Positions 9,815 through 17,371 of a stretch of DNA of 58,007 nt are shown here, one piece after another (within the stretch, counting starts at the first letter, position 1; every line of letters begins with the position of its first letter). The position numbers and the translations under genes were made by a program. The notes under the pieces are model-generated. The model had not been told where the DNA came from. It made no database searches and was given only the letters and a program-made list of their open reading frames with translations. Source of the stretch: Nitrospira sp. (GTDB taxonomy: Bacteria > Nitrospirota > Nitrospiria > Nitrospirales > Nitrospiraceae); assembly GCA_005116955.1 (NCBI GenBank), contig SWDI01000005.1:161156-219162 (forward strand). The letters are read 5' to 3'.

Positions 9815-9990
9815 GGCGCAGGTGCGCATGACTTCCTGAGGCGTCGCAAAGCCGAGGCATGTTTTCGGGCGTTATGTTCAAGCGATGGACGGTGGCGTTC
9901 AACTCGCGCTGGATATACCCGGACCAGTCCGTCTCCTTGGGCAGGTACTGGCGCAGCTGGCCAGTGGTATTCTCGTTGGTCCCGCGAAGT
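9815..9990 (-). pseudogene. IS30-family transposase C-terminal fragment
   Basis: Reading the minus strand gives GTNENTTGQLRQYLPKETDW, then SGYIQRELNATVHRLN, the C-terminal end of the IS30 integrase core (normally NENTNGLLRQYFPKGTD). A frameshift follows and the normal ending GFATPQEVM appears one frame over, running straight into the IS3 fragment. Two different insertion sequences have therefore collapsed onto each other here. Only about 60 codons survive and upstream sequence (9990-10026) contains stops. Confidence 0.8.
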
Positions 9991-10026
9991 CACTACTCAT
10001 GTCTGGCCACAAGACTTGGTGTGGGG

Positions 10027-11127
10027 TTAGGGAGTTTGGGAGGTGACGGAGGGCATGGGAGTCGTCAAGGCCTCGTTCCCTAGATCCCGTATCAAACGTT
10101 GAAACTCTGGATCGTTCCGAAGCAGGTGCGATCCCGCCAGCAGCAGATGATCGACTTCCTCGTCGGTCAGTGCCATGTTGGTGGCGATATTCATCAGACG
10201 CGCTTCTTCCTCCGAATCCGTTACTTCGGTCAGACTAGCGTTGATGAAGTAGATATCCGCGTCGGGCGCGAAGACACTGGACATACCTGTCGGCCGTTGC
10301 TGCAATTGGACGCGCCATTGTTGAATGGCTCGATGCATGAGTTGCAGGGTGTCTATGGAGTAACGATTGATGGGCATATCGATCAGGGCTCGGCTTACCC
10401 GCGAGAGGCCTGGAATCTCGTTGAGTGTATATTGATTGAGGTCCGGCGCCGTCTCTGCACTCACCATAAGATAGACCAGTTTATTAATCTTCTTGGCGCC
10501 GAGCATCTGAAACGTCGATTCCAGATCTCCCACGAGCGCGGTGGTTTCCAAAATACTGCGCATGCCGACGTTGTCGGATAGGCCGCCGTCCAGCAAATGG
10601 ATATAGGGGCGTTTCTTGGCGTCAAGATAGGAGCGGAGTTCGTTCGCCCGCTGTCTGCCCCATGCGGTGGGCCGCTCTTCCACCAATCGGGCCGGCGGTT
10701 GAAACCCGCATTGGCCGGCATAGTTGATCATCGAAATCGGGCTGAGAAGGAGTGGCAGCGCGCTGGTGGAGGCGGCGGCAACCGACAGGGGCAATTGGCT
10801 CAAGTCGGAGCAGATCACGTCGAATTGCCGTTGGTTGAATTCGAACCGGGAAAGGGAGGCCATGTCGGAGGCATGCAGATTGATGAGTGGGCGCTGATGT
10901 CTGGCGACGAGATCGCCAAAGGTCTGGCCGTCGAACAGTGCCTCGTCCAACAACTCAGCAAAGATATGGGCGCGACCAAAATAGGGAGACCAGAGTCGGA
11001 GCCAATTGGAGGGCGACCGGAAGATTCGTGAGCGGAACTCGCTCTCCCAGTTCTTCCGTAGAAAACGGATCTCGAAATCTTGAAAGATCCGGTTTCCATA
11101 CAGGGTATAGGAGGTGTGCGGATCCAT
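10027..11127 (-). pseudogene. 5'-truncated patatin-like phospholipase
   Basis: The 366-codon frame corresponds to the C-terminal part of a bacterial patatin-like lipase. The catalytic Asp motif is present as DGGLSDNVG, and the opening YTLYGNRIFQDFEIRFL matches the region that normally follows the nucleophile. The oxyanion-loop GGGxRG and the nucleophile elbow GxSGGS are missing: the frame starts just after where they should be, and the upstream sequence is the promoter of the next toxin-antitoxin pair. Without the serine it cannot work as a lipase, so I call it a pseudogene, although the remaining frame is open and could still be translated. IS fragments lie immediately downstream. Confidence 0.7.
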
Positions 11128-11137
11128 CTCAAATGCC

Positions 11138-11167
11138 TTGATAAGGCGCCTATACTAGGCGCATAAT
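11138..11167 (+). promoter_or_regulatory. Promoter with palindromic operator in the spacer
   Basis: TTGATA (11138-11143) and CATAAT (11162-11167) form a -35/-10 pair with an 18-base spacer. The spacer holds a perfect inverted repeat, GCGCCTA-tac-TAGGCGC (11146-11162). This is where an autoregulating antitoxin would be expected to bind; the antitoxin gene begins at 11209. Binding is inference. Confidence 0.55.
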
Positions 11168-11208
11168 GTTGGTATCCAAGCAGATGCGTCTTCTCGGAGA
11201 ATGACACT

Positions 11209-11442
11209 ATGGCCAAACTCAATGTGTCCATCGATGATCGACTGCGAGATGAGCTCTTCAAGCTGATTCCACCTCGACGGCGGAGTCAGGTGGTGAACGA
11301 AGCGCTTCGGCATGAACTGCTCCGGCGTAAGCGCCAGCAAGCGACCGAAGTGGTGCATCGCTTGCGGAAGCGAAGCGCCACCCTGACCGGACAGGAGATC
11401 GTGGATGCCGTCCGTCGGGATCGGGAGCGAGCTGAGCGATGA
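11209..11442 (+). CDS. Ribbon-helix-helix antitoxin (VapB-like)
   Basis: A 77-residue protein whose N-terminus (KLNVSIDDRLRDELFKLIPPRRRSQVVNEALRHEL) has the beta-strand plus two-helix pattern of ribbon-helix-helix DNA-binding antitoxins; the charged C-terminal tail would wrap the toxin. GGAGA lies nine bases before ATG 11209. The stop overlaps the toxin start by ATGA (11439-11442), typical of translational coupling. The palindrome at 11146-11162 is the likely operator. Confidence 0.88.
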   Translation: MAKLNVSIDDRLRDELFKLIPPRRRSQVVNEALRHELLRRKRQQATEVVHRLRKRSATLTGQEIVDAVRRDRERAER

Positions 11443-11870
11443 TCATCGTGCCCGATGCCTCCGTCATCTTGAAGTGGGTCTTGGAACAAGAGCATGAGCC
11501 TGACCATCGCAAAGCCATTCAGTTGCAACAGGCGTTGCTGGATGAATCGATCGAGATTCGGTTACCGACGCTCTGGCGGTATGAAGTAGGGAATGTATTG
11601 GGTCTTAAGAAGCCGGCCATGGCCGTCGAATTGATGAGTGCCTTGTTGGCGTATGAGTTTGACGAGGTCCCCTTGCGGACAGAGTATGGGCTGGCCGTGC
11701 TTGAACATATGAGAGAGGTGAAACACGTCACCTTCTATGACTCCGCCTACCATGTGCTGGCCATTCGTACGAAGGGCTTGTATTTGACTGCCGATACGGC
11801 CTATGTGAAACGAGCCAAGGCGAAAGGGCATGTGGTGCTCTTGGCCGAATGGAAAGCTCCAGCGACGTAA
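11439..11870 (+). CDS. PIN-domain toxin (VapC-like ribonuclease)
   Basis: A 143-residue PIN-domain protein, the toxin of the pair. The acidic metal-binding residues are visible: Asp in VPDASVILKW, Glu in LWRYEVGNVL, Asp in FYDSAYHVLA and Asp in LTADTAYVK. Such toxins are Mg-dependent ribonucleases that cut specific tRNA or rRNA; the target cannot be read from sequence. No frameshift, so the pair appears functional. Confidence 0.92.
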   Translation: MIIVPDASVILKWVLEQEHEPDHRKAIQLQQALLDESIEIRLPTLWRYEVGNVLGLKKPAMAVELMSALLAYEFDEVPLRTEYGLAVLEHMREVKHVTFYDSAYHVLAIRTKGLYLTADTAYVKRAKAKGHVVLLAEWKAPAT

Positions 11871-11911
11871 GACCTATATTTGCCAAGCAACGAACTGTGA
11901 TGTGCGTTTCC

Positions 11912-12322
11912 CTAATCCGTCTTTGTGTCAGCCGCAGCCTCAGCTAACACGTCCTTGGCATTATAGAGGTCTGCAAGTCTGGCGAGTGTGAGGCCTTTGT
12001 ATATCGTGACCGTCATGGCTGTGCGGCGTGAGAGTCCCAGCACGTCGGCTCGTTGAGCCATCTGAAAGAAGTCGTATCCCTCTCGGAGCGTCAGCTCCGC
12101 GCAGCGTCGACGCAGGTAGCGATCCAGCTGTTCTTGCGACGTGAAGGCACTAGCCCGATATTCCACCCGGTACACGTTTGCCTTTAGCTGCTCAACTTCT
12201 GCACTCGCCGCTTTACCCAGCGGTGTGTATTGTCCTGTCGCGCAGCCACTCAGAGCAACAATCAGCATCAGAACAAGCGGTTCCCGAAACTTGAAACTCG
12301 TCTTCCAAGAATGCGTCGACAT
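11912..12322 (-). CDS. Small lipoprotein, copy A
   Basis: A 136-residue exported protein with a lipobox (VALSGC, Cys near residue 27) after a hydrophobic signal. The mature part is helical and contains a striking conserved block (YRVEYRASAFTSQEQLDRYL and RRCAELTLREGYDFF). Function unknown. A shorter, closely related gene lies at 13259-13573 on the same strand, with a complete toxin-antitoxin pair between them. Confidence 0.8.
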   Translation of the reverse strand: MSTHSWKTSFKFREPLVLMLIVALSGCATGQYTPLGKAASAEVEQLKANVYRVEYRASAFTSQEQLDRYLRRRCAELTLREGYDFFQMAQRADVLGLSRRTAMTVTIYKGLTLARLADLYNAKDVLAEAAADTKTD

Positions 12323-12479
12323 GGTCGGTGGCCATCGTAGCGAGACGAGTTTGGGAGGTCAACAGCAGACGCACTCCGTCGTCTCTGATTCACAGGAGCC
12401 CTGGGAATTTGGCAGAACAGCACCCATCGGGCTCCTTAAGAAGTGGCACCCTAATCGTTGATTAGGCAGCGCGTAATTA

Positions 12480-12536
12480 TTGACGGTCACCTGTCTTGAT
12501 GCTACTATGATGCATGGTGATGCATCATGTGATGCA
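12480..12536 (+). promoter_or_regulatory. Promoter and palindromic operator of the second TA pair
   Basis: TTGACG (12480-12485) and TACTAT (12503-12508) are spaced 17 bases. A perfect 9-base inverted repeat, ATGATGCAT-ggtg-ATGCATCAT (12507-12528), overlaps the -10 and the presumed start point, and a third half-site TGATGCA follows at 12530-12536. The layout suits repression by the antitoxin that starts at 12549. Confidence 0.6.
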
Positions 12537-12548
12537 GAAGGAGGTGCG

Positions 12549-12806
12549 ATGAAAGCGGTCACTTTGCGCAATCTTCCCCCTCAGCTGGATCGTACGATCC
12601 GGGAGAGGGCGAAGAAGAAGGGTGTGAGCGTGAACAAAGTCGTGATCGGTCTTCTGCAAGAGCATCTTGGCGAGTCGGAGCGAAAAAAAGTCCGCCAATA
12701 TCATGATCTCGACGAACTGGCGGGGTCTTGGAGTAAGCAGGAAGCCGAGGCCTTTGATCGGGCGCTGGCGAAGCAACGAGGGATCGATCTGGAGATGTGG
12801 ACGTGA
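12549..12806 (+). CDS. FitA-like ribbon-helix-helix antitoxin
   Basis: An 85-residue antitoxin. MKAVTLRNLPPQLDRTIRERAKKKGVSVNKVVIGLL is a ribbon-helix-helix motif of the FitA/VapB type; the C-terminal half is acidic and would mask the toxin. ATG 12549 is chosen because AAGGAGG precedes it at the ideal distance; the frame upstream runs through the operator. It overlaps the toxin start by GTGA. Confidence 0.9.
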   Translation: MKAVTLRNLPPQLDRTIRERAKKKGVSVNKVVIGLLQEHLGESERKKVRQYHDLDELAGSWSKQEAEAFDRALAKQRGIDLEMWT

Positions 12807-13216
12807 GTCGAGCGCTCCTTGATACCTCAGGCTACTCTGCCTTCATGCGGGGTGATGCAGTGGTCACGGAGATGCTCCAGACCGTGGATGCTATTTACGT
12901 GAATGCCGTAGTGCTGGGGGAGTTACGGGCTGGGTTTTTGCGAGGCCGCATGCGGCAAAAAAACGAAGCGCGGTTGGGCCAGTTTCTCGCGTCGTCCAGA
13001 GTTTCGGTGCTGTCGATTGACGAGGATACGGCCGAACGTTATGCCGTGATTCTCAATACACTATGGAGCGTGGGGACGCCGATTCCGACGAATGATATCT
13101 GGATTGCCGCGTCCGCGATGCAGTATGGCTTGGCGGTGATTACGACAGATGCGCACTTCCTGAAAATCCCACAAATTCTGGTTTGGCATAGTCCTCCTCC
13201 GAAATCGACATCGTGA
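12803..13216 (+). CDS. FitB-like PIN-domain toxin
   Basis: A 137-residue PIN-domain ribonuclease toxin. The four acidic sites can be placed: Asp in LLDTSGYSAF, Glu in VLGELRAGFL, Asp in TNDIWIAASA and Asp in ITTDAHFLKI. GTG 12803 is preferred because it gives the GTGA overlap with the antitoxin stop and GGAG lies eight bases upstream; GTG 12797 is possible. No stop or frameshift, so the pair should be functional. It belongs to a different PIN subgroup from the toxin at 11439, judged by spacing and sequence around the acidic residues. Confidence 0.92.
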   Translation: MSRALLDTSGYSAFMRGDAVVTEMLQTVDAIYVNAVVLGELRAGFLRGRMRQKNEARLGQFLASSRVSVLSIDEDTAERYAVILNTLWSVGTPIPTNDIWIAASAMQYGLAVITTDAHFLKIPQILVWHSPPPKSTS

Positions 13217-13258
13217 GAGGCCGCATCATGGCCGGCGATCATTTGTTCGCTCTGATCT

Positions 13259-13573
13259 CTATGACTGGCTTGTATGGCGTGAGAGTCCTGGCGCATTAGA
13301 TCGCCCAGCCAGGTGAAAATAGTCGTATCCCTCGGGGAGCGTCAGCTCCGCGCAGCGTCGACGTAGATAGTAGTCAAGCTGCTCCTGGGACGTGAAGGTA
13401 CTAGCCCGATATTCCACCCGGTACACGTTTTCCTTGAGTTGCTTAACCTCAGTCATTTCCGCGCCACCCAACGGTCCATATTGCCCAGTCGCGCAGCCAG
13501 CCAGAGATGTAGTCAATATCAGAAAAGCTGGAACACACAATCTGAAACTTATTGATCGGGGATACATCCACAT
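13259..13573 (-). CDS. Small lipoprotein, copy B (shortened paralogue)
   Basis: A 104-residue paralogue of the lipoprotein at 11912-12322. Lipobox SLAGC is followed by the same block (YRVEYRASTFTSQEQLDYYL, RRCAELTLPEGYDYF), and even the DNA matches closely over about 120 bases. It loses alignment after GLSRHT and stops about 30 residues early, so it may be a degraded copy. A toxin-antitoxin pair occupies the space between the two copies. Confidence 0.7.
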   Translation of the reverse strand: MWMYPRSISFRLCVPAFLILTTSLAGCATGQYGPLGGAEMTEVKQLKENVYRVEYRASTFTSQEQLDYYLRRRCAELTLPEGYDYFHLAGRSNAPGLSRHTSQS

Positions 13574-13896
13574 TTAGGTGGCTATCGTAGTGTGATGAGT
13601 TTGGAGGTCAAAAGTTGCTGCGAGTTATTCAACAAAAGACTCCCGACCCCATTTATTTTTCTCAATCGTCGACAGCCATTCGAGCGGTAGGAAGGGGCGG
13701 GAGGCTCTGTGTAAGGCGGCGATCCAGGACGTGGCAGGCAGAGTCTCCGGCAGCTTGACTTGGCAACATTTCCGAGTCTACGCTGCCTGACTTTTCGTCT
13801 TTGCTGGCATCGCAATAGAGAAGGCTAAGGTACTCGGTCAGGTGTCTTGGTATGGGGCCTCACTGTTAACGACATCATGGTCATGAGACATTCGAT
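13574..13896. other. Gene-free interval
   Basis: No gene that I can support. One plus-strand frame of about 40 codons (around 13676-13792, ending LTWQHFRVYAA) has protein-like composition and could be the tail of a lost gene, but it has no start and I do not recognise it. The methyltransferase promoter is probably here. Confidence 0.4.
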
Positions 13897-14895
13897 ATGC
13901 TGAACCTGTTCCTCGTGACGATTGTCTTTCTCCTGGTCCTCCTGCTGATCGGAGTCGTGCTGTACGTGCGAGTCCCCCGCACATATCAGTCTGCCGATTC
14001 TGTCGCCAATTCTTATGATGATTGGACGAATGACGGCATCCTTGAGTTCTACTGGGGCGAACATATCCATCTGGGACACTATGGCTCTCCACCCGGCAAC
14101 AAGGACTTTCTCAAAGCCAAGTCAGACTTTGTGCATGAAATGGTGCGTTGGGGTGGGTTAGACAAGCTTCCTGCCGGTACGACGGTGTTAGATGTGGGCT
14201 GCGGCATTGGCGGCAGCAGTCGCATGCTGGCGCGAGAGTATGGCTTTGCGGTCACCGGAGTCACCCTCAGTCCTCAGCAAGTCAGACGGGCTCAAGAACT
14301 GACCTCCCCAGAGGTGAATGCCCACTTTCAGGTCGATGATGCGCTGGCCCTGTCGTTCCCCGATGCCAGTTTTGATGTGGTCTGGTCGGTCGAGGCGGGA
14401 CCGCACATGCCGGATAAGGCACAATTTGCTCGAGAGCTCATGCGCGTGCTGAAGCCGGGTGGCATTCTGGTTGTGGCCGATTGGAATCAGCGGGACGATC
14501 GCCAGGTTCCACTCAATTGGTGGGAAAAGCCGGTGATGCGGCAACTGCTCGATCAGTGGTCGCATCCGGCATTTTCCAGCATTGAAGAGTTTTCAGAATT
14601 ACTGGAGGCCACCGGACTGGTGGCGGGTGACGTCACCACCGCCGATTGGACTGCCGAAACCTTACCCTCATGGCTCGATTCGATCTGGCAGGGAATTGCC
14701 CGTCCCGCAGGGCTTGTTCGGTTCGGTGTGAGCGGGTTCATGAAATCCTTGCGAGAAGTGCCCACAATCCTGTTAATGCGTCTGGCATTCGGGGCAGGGC
14801 TGTGCCGCTTTGGCATGTTTCGAGCCGTGCATGCCAAGGTCCCGGCGAGTGAGCGGTTGTCTGCGCAGACGGATGACAGGCTTGTACGGTCATGA
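13897..14895 (+). CDS. Membrane-anchored SAM-dependent methyltransferase, tocopherol/quinone-type
   Basis: A 332-residue class I methyltransferase. Residues 3-25 form one hydrophobic membrane anchor. The SAM-binding motif I is VLDVGCGIGGSSRM (98-110), with the acidic loop VTGVTLSPQQVRRA and the post-motif VLKPGGILVVADW. The upstream phrase LEFYWGEHIHLGHYG is typical of gamma-tocopherol and MPBQ/MSBQ methyltransferases and related sterol-type enzymes. A lipid-soluble quinone or phenolic substrate at the membrane is therefore plausible, but the substrate is inference. It is followed 27 bases later by glutathione peroxidase, which may be cotranscribed. Confidence 0.85.
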   Translation: MLNLFLVTIVFLLVLLLIGVVLYVRVPRTYQSADSVANSYDDWTNDGILEFYWGEHIHLGHYGSPPGNKDFLKAKSDFVHEMVRWGGLDKLPAGTTVLDVGCGIGGSSRMLAREYGFAVTGVTLSPQQVRRAQELTSPEVNAHFQVDDALALSFPDASFDVVWSVEAGPHMPDKAQFARELMRVLKPGGILVVADWNQRDDRQVPLNWWEKPVMRQLLDQWSHPAFSSIEEFSELLEATGLVAGDVTTADWTAETLPSWLDSIWQGIARPAGLVRFGVSGFMKSLREVPTILLMRLAFGAGLCRFGMFRAVHAKVPASERLSAQTDDRLVRS

Positions 14896-14922
14896 ACATA
14901 AAGACGCTGTGAGGTGGGAGCT

Positions 14923-15399
14923 ATGAGCTTCTACGACATCGACCTCGTCACGATCGACGGCACGCCGCAGAAGATGGAGGTCTACCGCAGCAAGACATTG
15001 CTCATCGTGAATGTCGCGAGCCAGTGCGGCTACACGCCGCAGTATGAGGGACTCCAGGCGCTCTACGGGAAATTCAAAGATCGGGGTCTCGTGGTGCTCG
15101 GGTTCCCCTGTAACCAGTTCGGACAGCAGGAGCCGAGCGGCGAAGCAGAGATTGAGCAGTTCTGCACCAGCAAATTCAGTGTCACCTTTCCGATGTTCGC
15201 AAAGATCGACGTCAACGGCGCAAACGCACACCCGCTCTACCAATATCTGAAATCGGAGAAGCCCGGGATTCTCGGGACCGAGGCGATCAAATGGAACTTC
15301 ACCAAGTTCCTCGTCGGTTCCGACGGCACGGTCCTGAAACGCTATGCGCCGAGCGATAAGCCGGAGATGATTGAGGCCGACCTGGCCACGAAGCTCTAG
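14923..15399 (+). CDS. Glutathione peroxidase-family thiol peroxidase
   Basis: A 158-residue member of the GPx family, reducing peroxides with a cysteine (not selenocysteine) at residue 35 in NVASQCGYTPQY. The catalytic Gln sits in FPCNQFGQQEP and the Trp in IKWNFTKFLVG, completing the usual tetrad. No signal peptide; in bacteria such enzymes usually use thioredoxin. ATG 14923 has GGGAG just upstream. Base composition is noticeably GC-rich compared with its neighbours, so horizontal origin is possible. Its TAG stop coincides with a left end (TAGCAGG) of the interspersed repeat family. Confidence 0.93.
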   Translation: MSFYDIDLVTIDGTPQKMEVYRSKTLLIVNVASQCGYTPQYEGLQALYGKFKDRGLVVLGFPCNQFGQQEPSGEAEIEQFCTSKFSVTFPMFAKIDVNGANAHPLYQYLKSEKPGILGTEAIKWNFTKFLVGSDGTVLKRYAPSDKPEMIEADLATKL

Positions 15400-15476
15400 C
15401 AGGTTGCGGAAAAGCCTGGTCTATCCCCTTGGGGCATGATAGGCATCGAAGGTTGAGACGATATCAATGTGTCATC

Positions 15477-15667
15477 CAGGATGCTCAAAATGGCTGTCCA
15501 TCAAGGCCGCAGCAAACGAAGAGGCGAGGAGGTACATACCGAGCTTCGCTTGAACCGCTCGTTTCAATCACATACGAGCGGATAGGTACTTTGCCTTCGC
15601 CTTCTTTACGTTGAGCTTCTGAGCGATGCGAGAACGCCGCCGCCGGACTTTTTTAGCATCCTGCTAG
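15477..15667. repeat. Interspersed palindromic repeat, copy 3 (enlarged), with a stray left end at 15397
   Basis: Left end CAGGATGCTCAAAATGGC and right end TTTTTTAGCATCCTGCTAG bracket the same interior signatures as the other copies (GAAGAGGCGAGG and TGAGCGATGCGAGAACG). The middle is enlarged by about 65 bases containing its own small hairpin (CCGCTCGT / ACGAGCGG). As with copy 1, an extra left end (TAGCAGGTTGCGGAAAAG) lies about 80 bases upstream, here supplying the glutathione peroxidase stop codon. Confidence 0.8.
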
Positions 15668-15729
15668 GCGACCGGGGGGCGTCGAGAAGCGAAGTCGTGA
15701 CCTGCTCGAAAATTCAGAATGTCCCCGTT

Positions 15730-15789
15730 TTATCTCCACGGGGACGTGACGTGTGCGTAGACGAGCAGATTCGCGTCGAACAGAATCAT
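15730..15789 (-). pseudogene. VapC toxin remnant (19 codons)
   Basis: Directly after the antitoxin, overlapping by ATGA, the minus strand reads MILFDANLLVYAHVTSPWR and stops. MILFDANLLVYAH is the standard N-terminus of a PIN toxin with its first catalytic Asp. Everything after that is missing, and the sequence downstream leads into repeat copy 3. The toxin is therefore dead. Confidence 0.8.
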
Positions 15790-16037
15790 CGAAAGGCTTG
15801 GCCTTCAGCCGTGGCCAGCACGTCGGCCACATCATCCAAGCTGCCCACAAGGCAGCGCCCCAGCGAAATACCTTTGGTCCAGAAGGGCCTCTTGGGCCGT
15901 GCCGCCGGCCCCAGGAGATCTTTAAGACCCTGGCGCATCGCATCGTTGACCACGGTCTTGAGGCTGGCTTTGCGGACTTTCTGTGCCCGCTTCAACAGTG
16001 CGGCCACATCGTTGTCCAGGCTGAGCATCGTTCGCAT
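15786..16037 (-). CDS. Orphan antitoxin (VapB-like, DUF2191 style)
   Basis: An 83-residue antitoxin: MRTMLSLDNDVAALLKRAQKVRKASLKTVVNDAMRQGL has the N-terminal strand and helices of the ribbon-helix-helix group, followed by a C-terminal stretch (PFWTKGISLGRCLVGSLDDV) that normally contacts the toxin. Its cognate toxin survives only as 19 codons, so this gene is an orphan and may be kept as a protective antitoxin or be decaying. Confidence 0.8.
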   Translation of the reverse strand: MRTMLSLDNDVAALLKRAQKVRKASLKTVVNDAMRQGLKDLLGPAARPKRPFWTKGISLGRCLVGSLDDVADVLATAEGQAFR

Positions 16038-16399
16038 GCATCACAGCGTAAGAGTCATGATGTCAATAAGAAGGAGGAATGCGGTGACGCTGGAGGCAGG
16101 CAGAACTATTGGGGTATGGCGCCCCGGCCGAGTTGGGGCGTGTGGCGGATAGGGATTTCAGCCTTCGGATCCGCGGAGCTTGTGGTGTAGTCGTCAGTAT
16201 CATGGAAGATCGTCGCCTCGCTGATTGCCGAGGGCGATGGCAATGTATGATTGCAAGACCTGCCCAAAGATCAACGTATTCCAAGGCGCCGCCACGTTAG
16301 ATTTCGCAAGATCGCTCGCAGTAGACTGTACCACCGATTGCCGCTATTATCATCACATGCTATAGGCCCTATGAACGGAAAACTGGCCGATCGAACGTC
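16038..16399. other. Gene-free interval
   Basis: Contains the upstream region of the orphan antitoxin (minus) and of the DUF4258 gene (plus). A minus-strand frame of about 48 codons without a start (roughly 16205-16345, including WNTLIFGQVLQSYIAIALGN) looks protein-like and may be a remnant, but I cannot name it. No RNA gene seen. Confidence 0.4.
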
Positions 16400-16723
16400 A
16401 TGAGCGACACATTCGAACGAATTAAACGCCTTGTCACCAGTCAAGCGGTCCGGATTTCAGAGCATGGATATGACGAATTGGCGGCCGATGATATTTTCAC
16501 ACGCGATATTCTGGAGGGCATTACTCAGGGTGTGGTCGTCGAAGATTACCCTGACTATCCGAAAGGGCCGTGCACACTCGTATTGCAACGGGACAGGGCC
16601 GGCAACCCTCTTCACATCCTCTGGGGAATTCCCAAGGGCCATGTAGAGCCGGCAGTACTTGTCACAGCCTATAGACCGGACCCGGCCATCTGGCAAGACG
16701 GTTTTACGAGGAGGCGATCATGA
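16400..16723 (+). CDS. DUF4258 domain protein, possible toxin
   Basis: A 107-residue protein. The pattern [14 protein letters not shown] ... [15 protein letters not shown] ... [27 protein letters not shown] matches DUF4258, a RelE-like small fold often found in toxin-antitoxin-like pairs. Its stop overlaps the next start by ATGA (16720-16723), which fits a coupled two-gene module. Toxicity has not been shown for most members, so the role is inference. Confidence 0.8.
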   Translation: MSDTFERIKRLVTSQAVRISEHGYDELAADDIFTRDILEGITQGVVVEDYPDYPKGPCTLVLQRDRAGNPLHILWGIPKGHVEPAVLVTAYRPDPAIWQDGFTRRRS

Positions 16724-16935
16724 GAACACAGAAGCGGACGAAATTGGTTCATGAAGGACGATACTTGGCCGAGGTCGACGTTGAGCTGCTGATCAATGCG
16801 GATGAATGGTCGCCCTATCTCTCAGTGGCCGATGCTTATAAGCTGGACGATGTACGGGCAGCACTGAAAGCCGGTGATACGGCGACGGCAGCACAATACG
16901 GGAGGGTCTTTGCACTCACCCCGCTGGCCATGTAG
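16720..16935 (+). CDS. Small partner of the DUF4258 protein, possible antitoxin
   Basis: A 71-residue protein ([25 protein letters not shown] ... [25 protein letters not shown]). It resembles small proteins commonly paired with DUF4258 genes. It has no obvious DNA-binding motif. The ATGA overlap with the upstream gene indicates cotranslation. Antitoxin role is inferred from the pairing only. Confidence 0.7.
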   Translation: MRTQKRTKLVHEGRYLAEVDVELLINADEWSPYLSVADAYKLDDVRAALKAGDTATAAQYGRVFALTPLAM

Positions 16936-17228
16936 GCCTCGTCTCCAGGGCAGGACCAGGATACGTGTAAAAAGGCAAAGTGGTTAAACGGTAACAGGAA
17001 CAGACTCCCGGTTCATTTTCAGATCTCACGATTTTTAGATCATCTGTCAAAGCGGGGTCCCTCGCACCGCCTTCGAGATCTAACTCGCTGTAGAGGAACG
17101 CCTGCCTTCTCCGTTGGCCGGTGCGCGGCGCAACTGGTAGATGAGGGGTGGGTACTGCGATATGGACCTAGCGCCTAGTGGACTGTAACACTTAAATAGT
17201 TAGTATAATTGCGCCTATGGAGGGCGCG

Positions 17229-17297
17229 ATGAAACTGACTAACCGCGAACGCATGGAACTGCAACGGCAAGCGGGGACTTCTGCAAAGGTCTGCTGA
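17229..17297 (+). pseudogene. IS630-like transposase N-terminal remnant
   Basis: A 22-codon frame, MKLTNRERMELQRQAGTSAK..., begins with GGAGG at ideal spacing and TATAAT just upstream (about 17204-17209). The residues look like the N-terminal helix of IS630-type transposases (MKLTxREREELxR). It ends in TGA, and the following bases in another frame (LLMHGRA) look like the expected continuation after a deletion. The rest of the interval 16936-17371 holds nothing that I recognise. Confidence 0.4.
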
Positions 17298-17371
17298 TGC
17301 ATGGGCGCGCCTCCCGTTTAATGCTGCATTCCTCATAGCACATCACCAACGGGGAATAAATCAGACCTTCC

